DNA of 64,000 nt from Megaustenia siamemsis (GCA_032433765.1 JAVIAB010000073.1:62580552-62644551), one strand, 5' to 3'. Numbered from the stretch's first letter, positions 34,005-43,019 are shown. A program made the numbers and translations. The notes: generated by a model from the sequence alone, not told the origin.

Positions 34005-35309
34005 TCAAACGGCGAAGTCTGTTAGAATCTGCCTTGTCTTGGACACCTCGAGCACCGAGTCCAACTCGGCGTAGACGATAACTTATAGGGGAGTAGTGGT
34101 GGGAGCGGCAATCTTGAGTTCTATCGACAAGGGTCCGCTTGTGGCTAGCTCAAAATGGGAGCCGTCCAGTAGGCTGGACGAGAGGTCAAAACCAAATAGA
34201 CCTTATCCGTCCTTGAATTCTCTATAATCAACGTTATTCCCAGCGTCTTTACCAATCAGACCCATGGCCAGATTTGTGCCGAAGAAAGCTCTCGCGTATT
34301 GATTTCGTTCAAAGTCCATAGTTAGAGGCTTTCCCGAGGTACATTTCCCGTCGACCGTCAGGTTCATATAAATCAGACCAAAGTGTTGAAAATTGAACGG
34401 GTTAGCTGTGTAAACACCATTAAAAGCACTGGCCGTAATCAGACCTATCACTATACGGGTCGGTGTTTGAGACAAAAATAAATTGTCTTGACTGTGGGAG
34501 AACATCCCGCTAGCGATGGAAAATGTCTTGATGGTAACCCTCTTGATCGGGTACCGCGCATTCCCGCTTAAGAGAGCCTTTTCGTGGGCCAGAGAAATCG
34601 CGGGGTTTAGCATAGCTTTCCTGACCACGAGCGCGGCGTAGGTGATAACACTCTTATAACCCACAGAGCTATCGTGAGCCGCGAGGCTGAACACATCCTT
34701 CGAGGGCGTGAGTTTTATCTTTACATCGGCTCTGTTTAACATGTAACGATCCTGCACAAAGACATCAGAGTGCAAACGACCCATCATTTCAACCTCTTTA
34801 CTACCCGAAGTCAAATCGCGCCGTGTTTTAAAACCCTCATTTTCTTTCAAATCGTCATGGTGGCCAGCTGTGTCTTTGTAGAACAGAGCGGCCGTCAAGT
34901 ATCCCGTTTCCGCATCCTCCCCGTAAGTTAGCATGGCCTCAAACACTGCTCTTAAAGGATAGGTATTCTCCGACGGTGTAACCACCGTGTCGTTTAGCGA
35001 TACGTCGACTTGTGAAAATAGACTGTGAAGATAATTGTTGACCGGTCCTACCTCAGCATCGGGTGGTACACTATCACCATTCGGGAGTGTGATCTTGACC
35101 CGCAGATGTAAAATCGTGTTGAAAAGATCTAGATACTCCTCGTTGTTTCCAGAAATGAAAAACTCTATCGATGCGCTATGCGACAAAGCTGTGATCGGAC
35201 GAATTTCAATAAACTGGCCAGAGTCTAGAGATGTCTGCGTTGGTGGGACGCTAAATAAATCCAAACCAGAGTGAAGACATTCGCACGATTTGGTGAGAAT
35301 GAGGGACAT
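34005..35309 (-). pseudogene. Polinton major capsid protein (F54H12.2-like), in-frame stops
   Basis: Recognised from the start block MSLILTKSCECLHSGLDLFS and VPPTQTSLDSGQFIEIRP, typical of the invertebrate 'F54H12.2-like' proteins that are Polinton double-jelly-roll major capsid proteins. 368 residues are open. An in-frame TAA then lies at 34203-34205, a second at 34083-34085, and the same frame runs on to TGA at 34005-34007. This frame encodes expected C-terminal blocks such as IVYAELDSVLEV. The total of about 434 codons fits the family. The ATG begins 2 nt beyond the stop of the pX-like gene. The last 125 bp is duplicated at 41.40 kb. Confidence 0.93.
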
Positions 35310-35311
35310 TA

Positions 35312-35812
35312 TTAGTCGAAAATATCCTTTGCCACCCTCGTCTTCGTCTTCTTCCCGCTGTTGTGCACCGAATGAAGGGGGAACCGTCCAGCTGTCGGTT
35401 TTATCCTCTTCGTAACGGGTTCTCCTGGTGGAGGTTACTTCATAACTCGCTTTCTGCTTTGACGTAAACCACTTCCTGATTGGTTGTTATCACGCAGGTG
35501 GTCTACGGCCCCGTGTAGCAACCGCTGACCGGCCTCCTTAGCTCGTTCTTTGAAAGCTTCACCGACATTTTTCCCGGCTAATGCGTCCTGTGCGACCTGC
35601 AGACCGGTCCCCAAACCTTCTCTGAGCAAGGCCTTACCGTCGGTTTTTAACCAGGGTAAAATAGCCCTCCCGATTCCACCGAAGAAACTACCGATTCCTC
35701 GACCGCTCTGACTTCGACCTCCTATAAACACGAGCATCCCATCGCCCGCCTGACAACAGTAAAAGTCTTCGTATAACTCAACATCTCTATGAAGGGGAGT
35801 GTGTTTCACCAT
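35312..35812 (-). pseudogene. pX/pVI-like small capsid-associated protein, one in-frame stop
   Basis: The N-terminal part (35435-35812) carries a glycine-rich block GRGIGSFFGGIGRAILPWLK and a helical block LQVAQDALAGKNVGEAFKER. This pattern is found in Polinton and adintovirus small virion proteins likened to adenovirus pVI/pX; membrane or DNA interaction is inferred. A TAA at 35435-35437 interrupts it. The same frame then continues 40 codons to a basic tail ending VAKDIFD and a TAA at 35312-35314. That stop is 2 nt from the capsid ATG, which supports this as the true end. The start ATG overlaps the penton gene stop by 1 nt. Confidence 0.75.
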
Positions 35813-36609
35813 TATACCAGCTCGAGATGCTTCTTGACTCGAAAGTGTACCGTTAGCACCGACGTCCCGCTGGTGAATGGAATGGTTTTTCCGTGTTCGT
35901 TGGCTAAAAGGATTTCCACGGTATCGAAGGAAAATCTACTCAGGGGTAGGTAGTGAGGCTTATCGTAGATCTGAAACACCGAGGTGTGATTTCTATTGAG
36001 AACAGGCACGCTCCTGAGGAGAGGCACCATCACATCCCCGACCGGTCTGGGGGAAACGAGATCGCAGTAGACGTAGACATTCTTCGCAACACTTTCCAAG
36101 TCCATTACACCCACGCTGAAGATATCGGGAGCCGTGTCTGATAATGAGGTCGTGGGGAAGGCTAACATGTTTTTCAAAGTGTCGCTTATGGTAACACTGA
36201 CTCCTTTTTCGTAAAGTTTCAAGATGGCTTTATTCACCTCTTTTGCGTAAATGAATCTCATTTTTTTGCCTTTCACTCCCCTGTACGACTCATCCTCCGC
36301 TTTTACGATCGACGCGTTCAACGCGCCGATGAACGCATCGGGTTTCGTGTATAACCCAGGCTCCAATGTCACGTTGAAATAAAATCTAGCGTCGCAAATA
36401 TCGTCGTTATCGAGAGATTCGTACCGAATCCAGACATCACCCTCTATTACATTGAAATAGTTTAGCGGAAACTGTATCTCCACCAGTGCGATCTCATACT
36501 GCGTCGAAATGTCAATGGTCTGAGGGAGTTTAACAAAAAAGTGGCCGGGGTTATTATCCTTAAAAATTTCCATAGATGCATTGCTGGGCAGGGTGACATA
36601 AAAACTCAT
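35812..36609 (-). CDS. Penton-like minor capsid protein
   Basis: An intact 265-residue ORF starting MSFYVTLPSNASMEIF, with PGHFFVKLPQTIDISTQYEI and VEIQFPLNYFN near the N-terminus. This is the hallmark of the Polinton minor capsid (penton) protein, a single jelly-roll that forms the vertices of the predicted virion. It is the largest Polinton gene here without a visible lesion. Its TAA shares one base with the ATG of the next gene. Its ATG lies at the end of the small membrane-protein gene. Confidence 0.92.
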   Translation of the reverse strand: MSFYVTLPSNASMEIFKDNNPGHFFVKLPQTIDISTQYEIALVEIQFPLNYFNVIEGDVWIRYESLDNDDICDARFYFNVTLEPGLYTKPDAFIGALNASIVKAEDESYRGVKGKKMRFIYAKEVNKAILKLYEKGVSVTISDTLKNMLAFPTTSLSDTAPDIFSVGVMDLESVAKNVYVYCDLVSPRPVGDVMVPLLRSVPVLNRNHTSVFQIYDKPHYLPLSRFSFDTVEILLANEHGKTIPFTSGTSVLTVHFRVKKHLELV

Positions 36610-36929
36610 TTTTTAAAATTCGTTCCACCGTCGCCTCTCCAAGTTTGGATTCGGTAGCGTGTACCCAAACAGCTGCTCAGTAGGGCTATCCACAGTTTTC
36701 CCTCCTTCGCGTCAGGCTTTTCGGTGGTCAGATTGAACAGCGAGACCGCTACAACTGTATATATAACTACCACTTGACAAATAAAGACAAGTTCTAAGTA
36801 GGGGGATAGTTTCCCAAACATCGACCCCCAGAAGCGTGGTTCGCCCTCTCTCCTGACTCCCGAGTTTACGGCTCGCAAATCGGGCTCTCCACCAAAAGTT
36901 ACCACTTCTTCCTCTTCTTCTTCTCGCAT
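36606..36929 (-). pseudogene. Small single-pass membrane protein, frameshifted C-terminus
   Basis: From the ATG at 36929, 2 nt after the integrase stop, it has an acidic run of Glu and a FWGSMFGKLSPYLELVFICQ to VVIYTVVAVSLFNL segment, which is one membrane helix. It then has LLSSCLG, a block I associate with a conserved small Polinton ORF. After SSCLG the frame departs from the family. The expected Pro/Asn-containing tail is present in the overlapping +1 frame, ending at about 36613, so a single-base indel is likely near 36660. An alternative upstream TTG start would add 14 residues. Confidence 0.65.
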
Positions 36930-36931
36930 CT

Positions 36932-38000
36932 CTAGTTTTTGTATCTGACAATGTCCTTGGACGGTATCCAACTGTTAAATGAGGAATCGTACCCAAACCA
37001 TTTGACTAAACTCTCCTTTCGCCCAAAGGATGTGCGACGCTCGGTTATGATACTCTCGATTCTGTACTCGTGCTTGTCTCCAACTTTTTTAATTTCCGGT
37101 GTGTAGAATGACCCCTCTATCTCATCGCCCTTATCGTCTTTCAACACATATGTAACGGGGTTTGTTTCGTTTACTCGACTGATGGAAAACAGTTCCTCCG
37201 TCCAAGCCGGGGCATAACCCTTTTTAAAATTGGCTCTGCCCAGGACCAGTCTAACTCGATCACCGGGCTTGTACAGGGGTCTTTCAAATTTAAAGTTGCG
37301 TTTGCTATTATACAACGTGTTCCATACCTGTTCTTGATTGTCTGCGTTGACGTCGACCGGTGCCATTTTTATACTTCTGTGATACGAATGGTTATAACTT
37401 CGAAGTAGGGCGGGGAGGACTCGGACATAAGACAACTTATTGGATTTCGTGAAATATCGCCACATCCGTTGTTTCAGAGTCCTATTAAAGCGTTCCAACA
37501 CGCGGCCTTAATATCTTCGTTCTGCGTAGTGAAAAAGTGAACGTTGTTGTCAGCGAGGAATTTCTGAAATGTTCTGTTCAGAAACTCTAACCCCTTATCG
37601 GTTTGAAAATTCGCGGGTTTCCCATCGAGAAATATCTTACTGACGGCTTCCACTAAGGATTTCCCCGTTTTGGTTCGTATCCGTACAGACCACGCGAATT
37701 TACTGAAAACGTCCACGCAAGAAACCAAATAGGAATATCCGTCGTTGTGTTTTTTCAAATGTCTCAAATCGATTAGGTCTGCCTGATATTGCTGTTGGGG
37801 GCCACTCGTTATAATGGGACGCCTTTCAAATCTGCGACGAATTGGTTTATGAAGGGTATAGGTATCCTGATGACTGCCATTGCTTTGATCTTTGCGAGTC
37901 CCAGTTTGGTGTTACGTTGCAGGGCCGTTGCACCACTATACACCCCTAGTCGACTAGGGTCAAAGTAACGACGTCTCAATATTTTCTCCACCGTTCCCAT
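36932..38000 (-). pseudogene. Polinton integrase (DDE, chromodomain), two frameshifts
   Basis: Retrovirus-like integrase that inserts the element and makes 6-bp TSDs. It lies in three frames. N-terminal piece 37809-38000: LGVYSGATALQRNTKLGLAK. Core piece about 37474-37870: VDVFSKFAW and TDKGLEFLNRTF with a catalytic Asp. C-terminal piece 36932-37501: LERFNRTLKQRMWRYF with the catalytic Glu region, PLYKPGDRVRL, and a chromodomain YRIESIITERR to WFGYDSSFNSWIP. Frameshifts lie near 37867 and 37495. The start overlaps the upstream gene by 25 bp. As it stands it cannot be translated in full. Confidence 0.92.
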
Positions 38001-38429
38001 TTTGGTGTTGGGATTCCGCTCTTTCTTTTTTTAGGTCTCAGTTTATACGTGGTTACGGGCGGAGTGGTTTCATTACCTACCTTTGGGGTTTCCACTGGTG
38101 GTGGTGTCTTGGTGTGCTCTGGTGATTCCTCGATTGATGATGGTGGGGAAGGTGTTTTTTCTGTTGCCGTGTTGTGTTGAATGAGATCGACCGAGACCAA
38201 TGAGCGTCGTTTATACTGCTCCAATCTAGTTAAATATTGATGCAGGGCACGTTGGTACACTCTGGCCTTATCTGGGTGCTAAATCATCGCGGAATAGGAT
38301 ACGTTGCATTTCATCATCTAAATCTCTCAAGTTGTCACTGATCGCCTCGGGTGGGCTATACGACGTGCTAGTAGTCTGTTTAAGACCCTCGAGGAATCGA
38401 GGATCCATCAAAATCATTTTTTTGGCCAT
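37976..38429 (-). pseudogene. Conserved Polinton ORF of unknown function, frameshifted
   Basis: Two adjoining frames. The first (38268-38429, 53 residues) starts MAKKMILMDPRFLEG and contains LRDLDDEMQRILFRDDL. The second (37976-38260) continues with YQRALHQYLTRLEQYKRRSL and a Pro/Thr-rich, then Lys/Arg-rich tail. An 'LDxEM..IL' block followed by a helical 'Y...L..YL' block is a recurring Polinton protein adjacent to integrase, so one gene with a one-base shift near 38270 is the simplest reading. Function unknown. Confidence 0.6.
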
Positions 38430-38431
38430 TG

Positions 38432-38758
38432 TTACGCACCAAGTACTCCACCGAGAATACTTAATATAGGACGGAGCAAAGCACCTATGAACCCACCGGT
38501 TTGTAGAATCTCTCTCCGCCGCTTACGATTCGGTTTCTTTTTAGTGAGAAGTCTCAACTTGTTCTTGTGTCGACGTAGCTCGCACTTCTGTCGCTGAGTG
38601 AGTCTAACATTACCTTTTAATATGTTATGACAACACTCGCACAAAAAGTTAATGAGTTTGGGAGAGGCTGTTTTTAATATGGCTCTTAAACCGGTCGGCG
38701 AGGCGGCGCGCATACATTTCAACATTTCACCGTGCCGTCTAAGTGCTTCATCACACAT
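38432..38758 (-). CDS. Small basic Polinton protein with hydrophobic C-terminus
   Basis: An intact 108-residue ORF. The N-terminal half has helical blocks and a cysteine pair (FLCECCHNILKGNVRL). The middle is strongly basic (KNKLRLLTKKKPNRKRRRE). The C-terminus is glycine-rich and hydrophobic (GGFIGALLRPILSILGGVLG). This layout recurs in Polintons. A DNA-binding or membrane-active virion component is inferred, not shown. It starts 6 nt after the ATPase stop and its own stop lies 2 nt from the next ATG. Confidence 0.7.
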   Translation of the reverse strand: MCDEALRRHGEMLKCMRAASPTGLRAILKTASPKLINFLCECCHNILKGNVRLTQRQKCELRRHKNKLRLLTKKKPNRKRRREILQTGGFIGALLRPILSILGGVLGA

Positions 38759-38764
38759 GATTCT

Positions 38765-39359
38765 CTACTTTGGCACGTAGACGATTTGTCTCTCCCCCGG
38801 GAATATTTTTGTTTAAAAAATCGAAGATCGACCAGCAAATAACCGTGAGGAGTCGCTGTCGCGTCCTTAAAACTATCTTGGAGGTACCCCACCTGATCTG
38901 GGTACATTTGTTTACCCAGATTCATAATTTGACTCCCGTCTCTCGGGTTCTTGAAAAGGACTAAATAGTGCGTATTGAGACTTATGGTTCATGTTCTTTA
39001 TTTTTTCCGAATAGATTTTGAACAATGTACATTACACTAATATCTCTGTGATGACTACCTTTGCTGAATAATTTTGTTACCCGCTCGTCCGTCTCAGACA
39101 TCAAGTCATCGATGACGATCAGTCTTCTCTTCTTACCACCTTCCAATTTATCGACGTCTGGTAGACCCTCGATAAATCTCACTGACCCCATAGTCTCGTA
39201 TATCAATTGCCATTCCCTATAACACCATATAACTTCCTCCGGTACGGGGACAGCTAGCTCGTGAAGGTTCTGTATAAACTTTTGCACAAATACCGTTTTC
39301 CCACACCCGGTAGGACCGGCTATCAGAGCTGTGAAGGGATGATTCCATCGGGGATCCAT
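38765..39359 (-). pseudogene. A32-like genome-packaging ATPase, frameshifted
   Basis: FtsK/HerA-type ATPase that packages DNA into capsids. The ATG at 39359 begins MDPRWNHPF. Walker A is AGPTGCGKT, about 15 residues in. Walker B is RLIVIDDLMSE, and VMYIVQNLF is the sensor-like block. This frame stops at 38982. The next 250 bp continues the protein in a second frame (NLGKQMYPDQVGYLQDSFKD, GYLLVDL). The last 15 codons are in a third frame ending at TAG 38765-38767. So two frameshifts, near 38985 and 38815. It is the first gene of the minus-strand cluster. Confidence 0.9.
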
Positions 39360-39479
39360 CCTCACAAGTGCTACTAACTTTAGTGATTATACCACCGACG
39401 AAAATAACAACGACTGATTTTAGGTCATCGCGCGAGGTTCCCCCCCCCCCTCTTCAACTAACACCTATTTTTAAAATCC

Positions 39480-39705
39480 ACAACCTATATAAACACTACA
39501 GGGGGAGGAGTTTCCTAGTCTCAGGCCGCATCACCCTATTGGGTCAGTTCCAGAGGACACTGAACATATCGCAACACGACTGATTACCACGCCTGATAAC
39601 GTATTGCGTTAGCTGCTATAAATAGACGGTCCTCGACCTGATAAACGTAACGGGTATAAAAACTCCCAGTCGAGCAGTGTACACGCACACACATAACCAA
39701 CGTCT
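39480..39705. promoter_or_regulatory. Divergent promoter region
   Basis: The only sizeable intergenic gap inside the element lies between the leftward ATPase cluster and the rightward PC4-like gene. It holds TATATAAA (39486), TATAAATA (39616) and GGGTATAAAAA (39653). The last is followed about 25 bp on by TCGAGCAGTGTACACG, a plausible initiator for the plus-strand gene. A CCCCCCCCCC run sits at 39441. Inferred from spacing and sequence only. Confidence 0.5.
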
Positions 39706-39741
39706 GTTGCCAGGTGGTTTGTGTTTATTTTTTCTTTGAAT

Positions 39742-40239
39742 ATGGAGTCGTGTAGCTTGAATACGCCAATTTCGTTTGATGTCAGTGATCAGCGCATATT
39801 TATGTCACGTGGAAATGAGACTGTAGTTCCATTGTCTAAAGATGGCGTTAAGGCAGGCTCGGTTTGTGTTTTTCGTAACAGACCATTGATAAATATAAGG
39901 ACATATAGCGGTGATAGTTTTTTTAAGTTTCCTACCAGAACTGGCATAACACTATCGAGAAAGGAATTTATCAGGTTAGTTGAAATGCGAGAGGAAATTT
40001 TAACCGCTTATGCTAACCTCAACTACACACCACCTGTTGTTAACCAGATCAACTACACGCCGCCTCTCGTTAACCACCAAAACTACATACCATCTCTTGT
40101 TAACCCGAATCTCATCGACTACACGCCCCCCTTTGTTAACCAAGGGAACCTCGCTCTTGTTAATCAGACGACAGATCCGGCAGCCAATATGAATGCCGCG
40201 GGTGTTCCAGCAGTCACCAATTACCTATTCCAGCTTTGA
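39742..40239 (+). CDS. PC4-like protein with tandem YTPPxVN repeats
   Basis: 165 residues from the ATG at 39742. Residues about 25-90 resemble the PC4/p15 single-stranded-DNA-binding fold: a basic strand segment, PLINIRTYSGDSFFKFPTRT, then GITLSRKEFIRLVEMREEI, in the order 'I.IR.Y...... P...GI.L....W..L'. This is my recognition of the pattern and no search was run. The C-terminal third has four units of about 10-14 residues (NYTPPVVNQI, NYTPPLVNHQ, NYIPSLVNPNLI, DYTPPFVNQG). It is the only plus-strand gene, sits where DNA polymerase is expected, and has its own TATA box. Confidence 0.6.
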   Translation: MESCSLNTPISFDVSDQRIFMSRGNETVVPLSKDGVKAGSVCVFRNRPLINIRTYSGDSFFKFPTRTGITLSRKEFIRLVEMREEILTAYANLNYTPPVVNQINYTPPLVNHQNYIPSLVNPNLIDYTPPFVNQGNLALVNQTTDPAANMNAAGVPAVTNYLFQL

Positions 40240-40390
40240 TCAGGATTTTGTCAAAATGGAGGGTGGTTGTGTTTTGAAGGCTAATGAAACTTCCTATGCA
40301 CCCGTGTTTGATAGACATTTAACAAACAGTACCACCAAAACAGGAGGGAGGAAACCACGACGCTTACAATTATCAACAACCGGACAGTAA
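40193..40390 (+). other. Overlapping frame, possible shifted C-terminus of PC4-like gene
   Basis: A 65-codon open frame overlaps the end of the PC4-like ORF in another phase and ends inside the right terminal repeat (SSFDQDFVKMEGGCVLKANE, HLTNSTTKTGGRKPRRL). It could be the original C-terminus after a frameshift near 40200-40230, or incidental. Confidence 0.35.
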
Positions 40391-40485
40391 TATGTTTTCA
40401 AATATGTGTTGTATATTTGTTGTATTAATAATAATAAAGCTGAGAGAAATGTAGAACGAATTTTGTTTTGGTTTACCATGAATGT

Positions 40486-40517
<32 letters not shown>

Positions 40518-41398
40518 CGGAGAGATTTTCGGTAGTTGATACTTTGTGTGGCTTGATGATAGGACATGAAGGGGTTGATGAGGGTGTTAAGGGTGGCACA
40601 TGATGGTGTTGAGGGTGGCACATGATGATGATAGGAAGGGGTGATTGGTGTTGAGGGTGGCACATGATGATGATAGGAAGGTTTGCTGATGCTGTTGAGG
40701 GTGGCACATGATGATGATAAGAAGGGTTGATGATGTTGTTGAGGGTGGCACATGATGATGATGTGTCTTTAAAAAAATCGCTATAATCACACCTGGTACA
40801 TGATACTACAATAACACACACTGTGCCGACCAACCCCGTTCCCCCACCCTCGTCGCACGCGAGATAGTCGTATTTACCTTTTCCTAACCCCCCTTCAACG
40901 TCATTGCTTGTCAGCATTTTTTTTACATGTCGCCTCCTGTTGCCTAATACCCACCTCACACATGATGATACTAATAACACTCGACCAATAAAGGCACCCC
41001 CCTTTCCCCACCCGCACGCCTCGATAGCCGGCGACGACCCGCCATCCGACCCACGACATAGCCGGCGACGACCCGCCAAACCCACAAGTTTTAGAACCGC
41101 TGTCGCCCGACCCCTTTTAGAACCGCTGTCCCCCGAGATAACCGGCGAGCGAGCGACGCGCCGATCACCACGAGATAAGCCGACACGCACAACCGCACAC
41201 CACGACCACCGATCGTCACGCACCAACGCACACCACCGAGATAAGCCGATTACCGTCACGACCACCGAGATAATAAGCCGATTATCGGACTTTTGCACGG
41301 ATTTGGTGTCAGTTTCGTGCGGTTTTGGTGCCAAATCTATTGTCTTTCGGTGCATACACGTGCACTTTTGGTATGGGTTTACAGCCACCCATACTACT
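40373..41398 (-). repeat. Polinton terminal repeat, internalised right end
   Basis: Inverted relative to the left repeat. It runs from TCAACAACCGGACAGTAATA to a complete terminus CCATACTACT at 41389-41398. Instead of host DNA or a TSD, the next bases (AC, then TGTCGATAGAACTC) are interior Polinton sequence. This looks like the original right end of the element. It contains the same minisatellite (40570-40760) and a GAGA tract (40487-40512). Confidence 0.93.
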
Positions 41399-41400
41399 AC

Positions 41401-41525
41401 TGTCGATAGAACTCAAATTTGCCGCTCCCACCACTACTCCCCTATAAGTTATCGTCTACGCCGAATTGGACTCGGTGCTCGAGGTGTCCAAGACAAGGCA
41501 GATTCTAACAGACTTCGCCGTTTGA
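41401..41525 (+). pseudogene. Duplicated 3' end of major capsid gene
   Basis: About 125 bp identical in plan to 34005-34129, now on the plus strand. It carries the same in-frame TAA and the terminal TGA (41523-41525), preceding a second protease copy with the same 18-nt gap. No capsid N-terminus exists here, so it is a fragment. Confidence 0.92.
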
Positions 41526-41543
41526 GCGAGAAAGAAGAAGAAT

Positions 41544-42049
41544 ATGAACACGAGGGAGATTTACAACCTTTTGATGTCGGATATTTTCGTTCGACGTTGT
41601 TCCCTTGTTAGTGTCATTCCACGAAACCACTTACCGCCAAGCATCGACCCAACGGCGACCGCGGCCTTTGTCATAAACACCGACCCTGCCCACGAACCCG
41701 GAGAGCATTGGGTGGCCCTATTTTACAACGGACTCGGCGAATGTGAGTATTTCGATTCCTACGGTTTGCCTCCCAGACACGTGGATATTTTAAACTTTAT
41801 AGAGCAAAACTCACACGTTCCATTCGTCTACAACCCGCGGTGTTGCAAGATTTGTTTAGCAACACGTGCGGTCTATATTGTGTTTATTATATACTTCTTA
41901 AGTGTCGTGGCGCGAAACTTAACAGAATTCTCATGCCTTTTTCATCGAGACAGCACATAAACGACCGTATCACTTATCGATTGCTCGCCCCGTGGATACT
42001 TCGGCTTCGAGGGGCCCGCGGATGCCCACATTCAACAACCGGACAGTAA
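41544..42049 (+). pseudogene. Adenain-like cysteine protease, right copy, frameshifted
   Basis: Second copy of the protease. The expected catalytic His is present (GEHWVALFYNG), unlike the left copy. The Cys block NTCGLYCVYYILL again falls in the -1 frame (41840-42049), with the break at the same point (about 41840-41850). The rest differs from the left copy by only a few bases (for example PTIDP versus PSIDP, LLSN versus LFSN). The shared break shows the copies descend from one already frameshifted gene, or have been homogenised. Confidence 0.9.
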
Positions 42050-43006
42050 TATATTTTCAAATATGTGTCGTATATTTGTTGTATTAATAATGATAAAGCT
42101 GTGAGAAATACAGAACGAATTTTGTTTTGGTTTACCATGAATGTGAGAGAGAGAGAGATTTTCGGTGGTTGATACTTTGTGTGGCTTGATGATAGGACAT
42201 GAAGGGGATAGTGAGGGTGTTGAGGGTGGCACATGATGATGATAGGAAGGGGTGATTGGTGTTGAGGGTGGCACATGATGATAGGAAGGTTTGCTGATGC
42301 TGTTGAGGGTGGCACATGATGATGATAGGAAGGGTTGATGATGTTGTTGAGGGTGGCACATGATGATGATGTGTCACTAAAAAAATCGCTATAATCACAC
42401 CTGGTACATGATACTACAATAACACACACTGTGCCGACCAACCCCGTTCCCCCACCCACGTCGCACGCGAGATAGTCGCATTTACCTTTTCCTAACCCCC
42501 CTTCAACGTCATTGCTTGTCAGCATTTTTTTTACATGTCGCCTCCTGTTGCCTAATACCCACCTCACACATGATGATACTAATAACACTCGACCAATAAA
42601 GGCACCCCCCTTTCCCCACCCGCACGCCTCGATAGCCGGCGACGACCCGCCATCCGACCCGCGAGATATCCGGCGACGACCCGCCATCCCCACAAGTTTT
42701 AGAACCGCTGTCGCCCGACCCCTTTTAGAACCGCTGTCCCCCGAGATAACCGGCGAGCGAGCGACGCGCCGATCACCACGAGATAAGCCGTCACGCACAA
42801 CCGCACACCACGACCACCGATCGTCACGCACCAACGCACACCACCGAGATAAGCCAATTACCGTCACGACCACCGAGATAATAAGCCGATTATCGGACTT
42901 TTGCACGTATTTGGTGCCAGTTTCGTGCGGTTTTGGTGCCAAATCTATTGTCTTTCGGTGCATACACGTGCACTTTTGGTTTGGGTTCACAGCCAACCAT
43001 ACTACT
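42032..43006 (-). repeat. Polinton terminal repeat, outer right
   Basis: Third terminus copy, ending CCATACTACT at 42997-43006 and followed by the TSD. Together with 41401-42031 it forms an inverted copy of the left 1.6 kb (32509-34129). It has shorter GAGA and minisatellite tracts than the middle copy. Confidence 0.93.
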
Positions 43007-43012
43007 GCAGAC
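43007..43012 (+). repeat. Polinton TSD, right copy
   Basis: GCAGAC, identical to 32503-32508. The flanks ATATGGAA (left) and TTCCATAT (right) are complementary, so the empty site was an inverted repeat with 9-bp arms. Confidence 0.93.
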
Positions 43013-43019
43013 TTCCATA

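Larger units (their letters stand above)
32509..43006. mobile_element. Composite Polinton/Maverick element, no polymerase
   Basis: A 10,498-bp element with ends AGTAGTATGG and CCATACTACT and a GCAGAC TSD. The gene set is that of Polintons and adintoviruses: integrase, A32-type packaging ATPase, adenain-like protease, double-jelly-roll major capsid, penton-like minor capsid and small conserved proteins. Family-B DNA polymerase is absent, so the element is non-autonomous for replication. Three copies of the terminal sequence are present: 32509-33498, 40373-41398 and 42032-43006. Most genes carry a frameshift or in-frame stop. GC content is clearly higher than in the surrounding LINE sequence. 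Confidence 0.95.

Noticed and set aside
40294..41388. 364-codon open frame through the middle terminus
   Set aside because: It crosses a GAGA tract, a minisatellite and the terminal repeat and gives low-complexity peptide (repeated CHPQH-type units). A frame through repeats, not a gene.
41974..42996. 340-codon open frame through the outer right terminus
   Set aside because: Same reason as the middle terminus. The lengths differ only because repeat counts differ.
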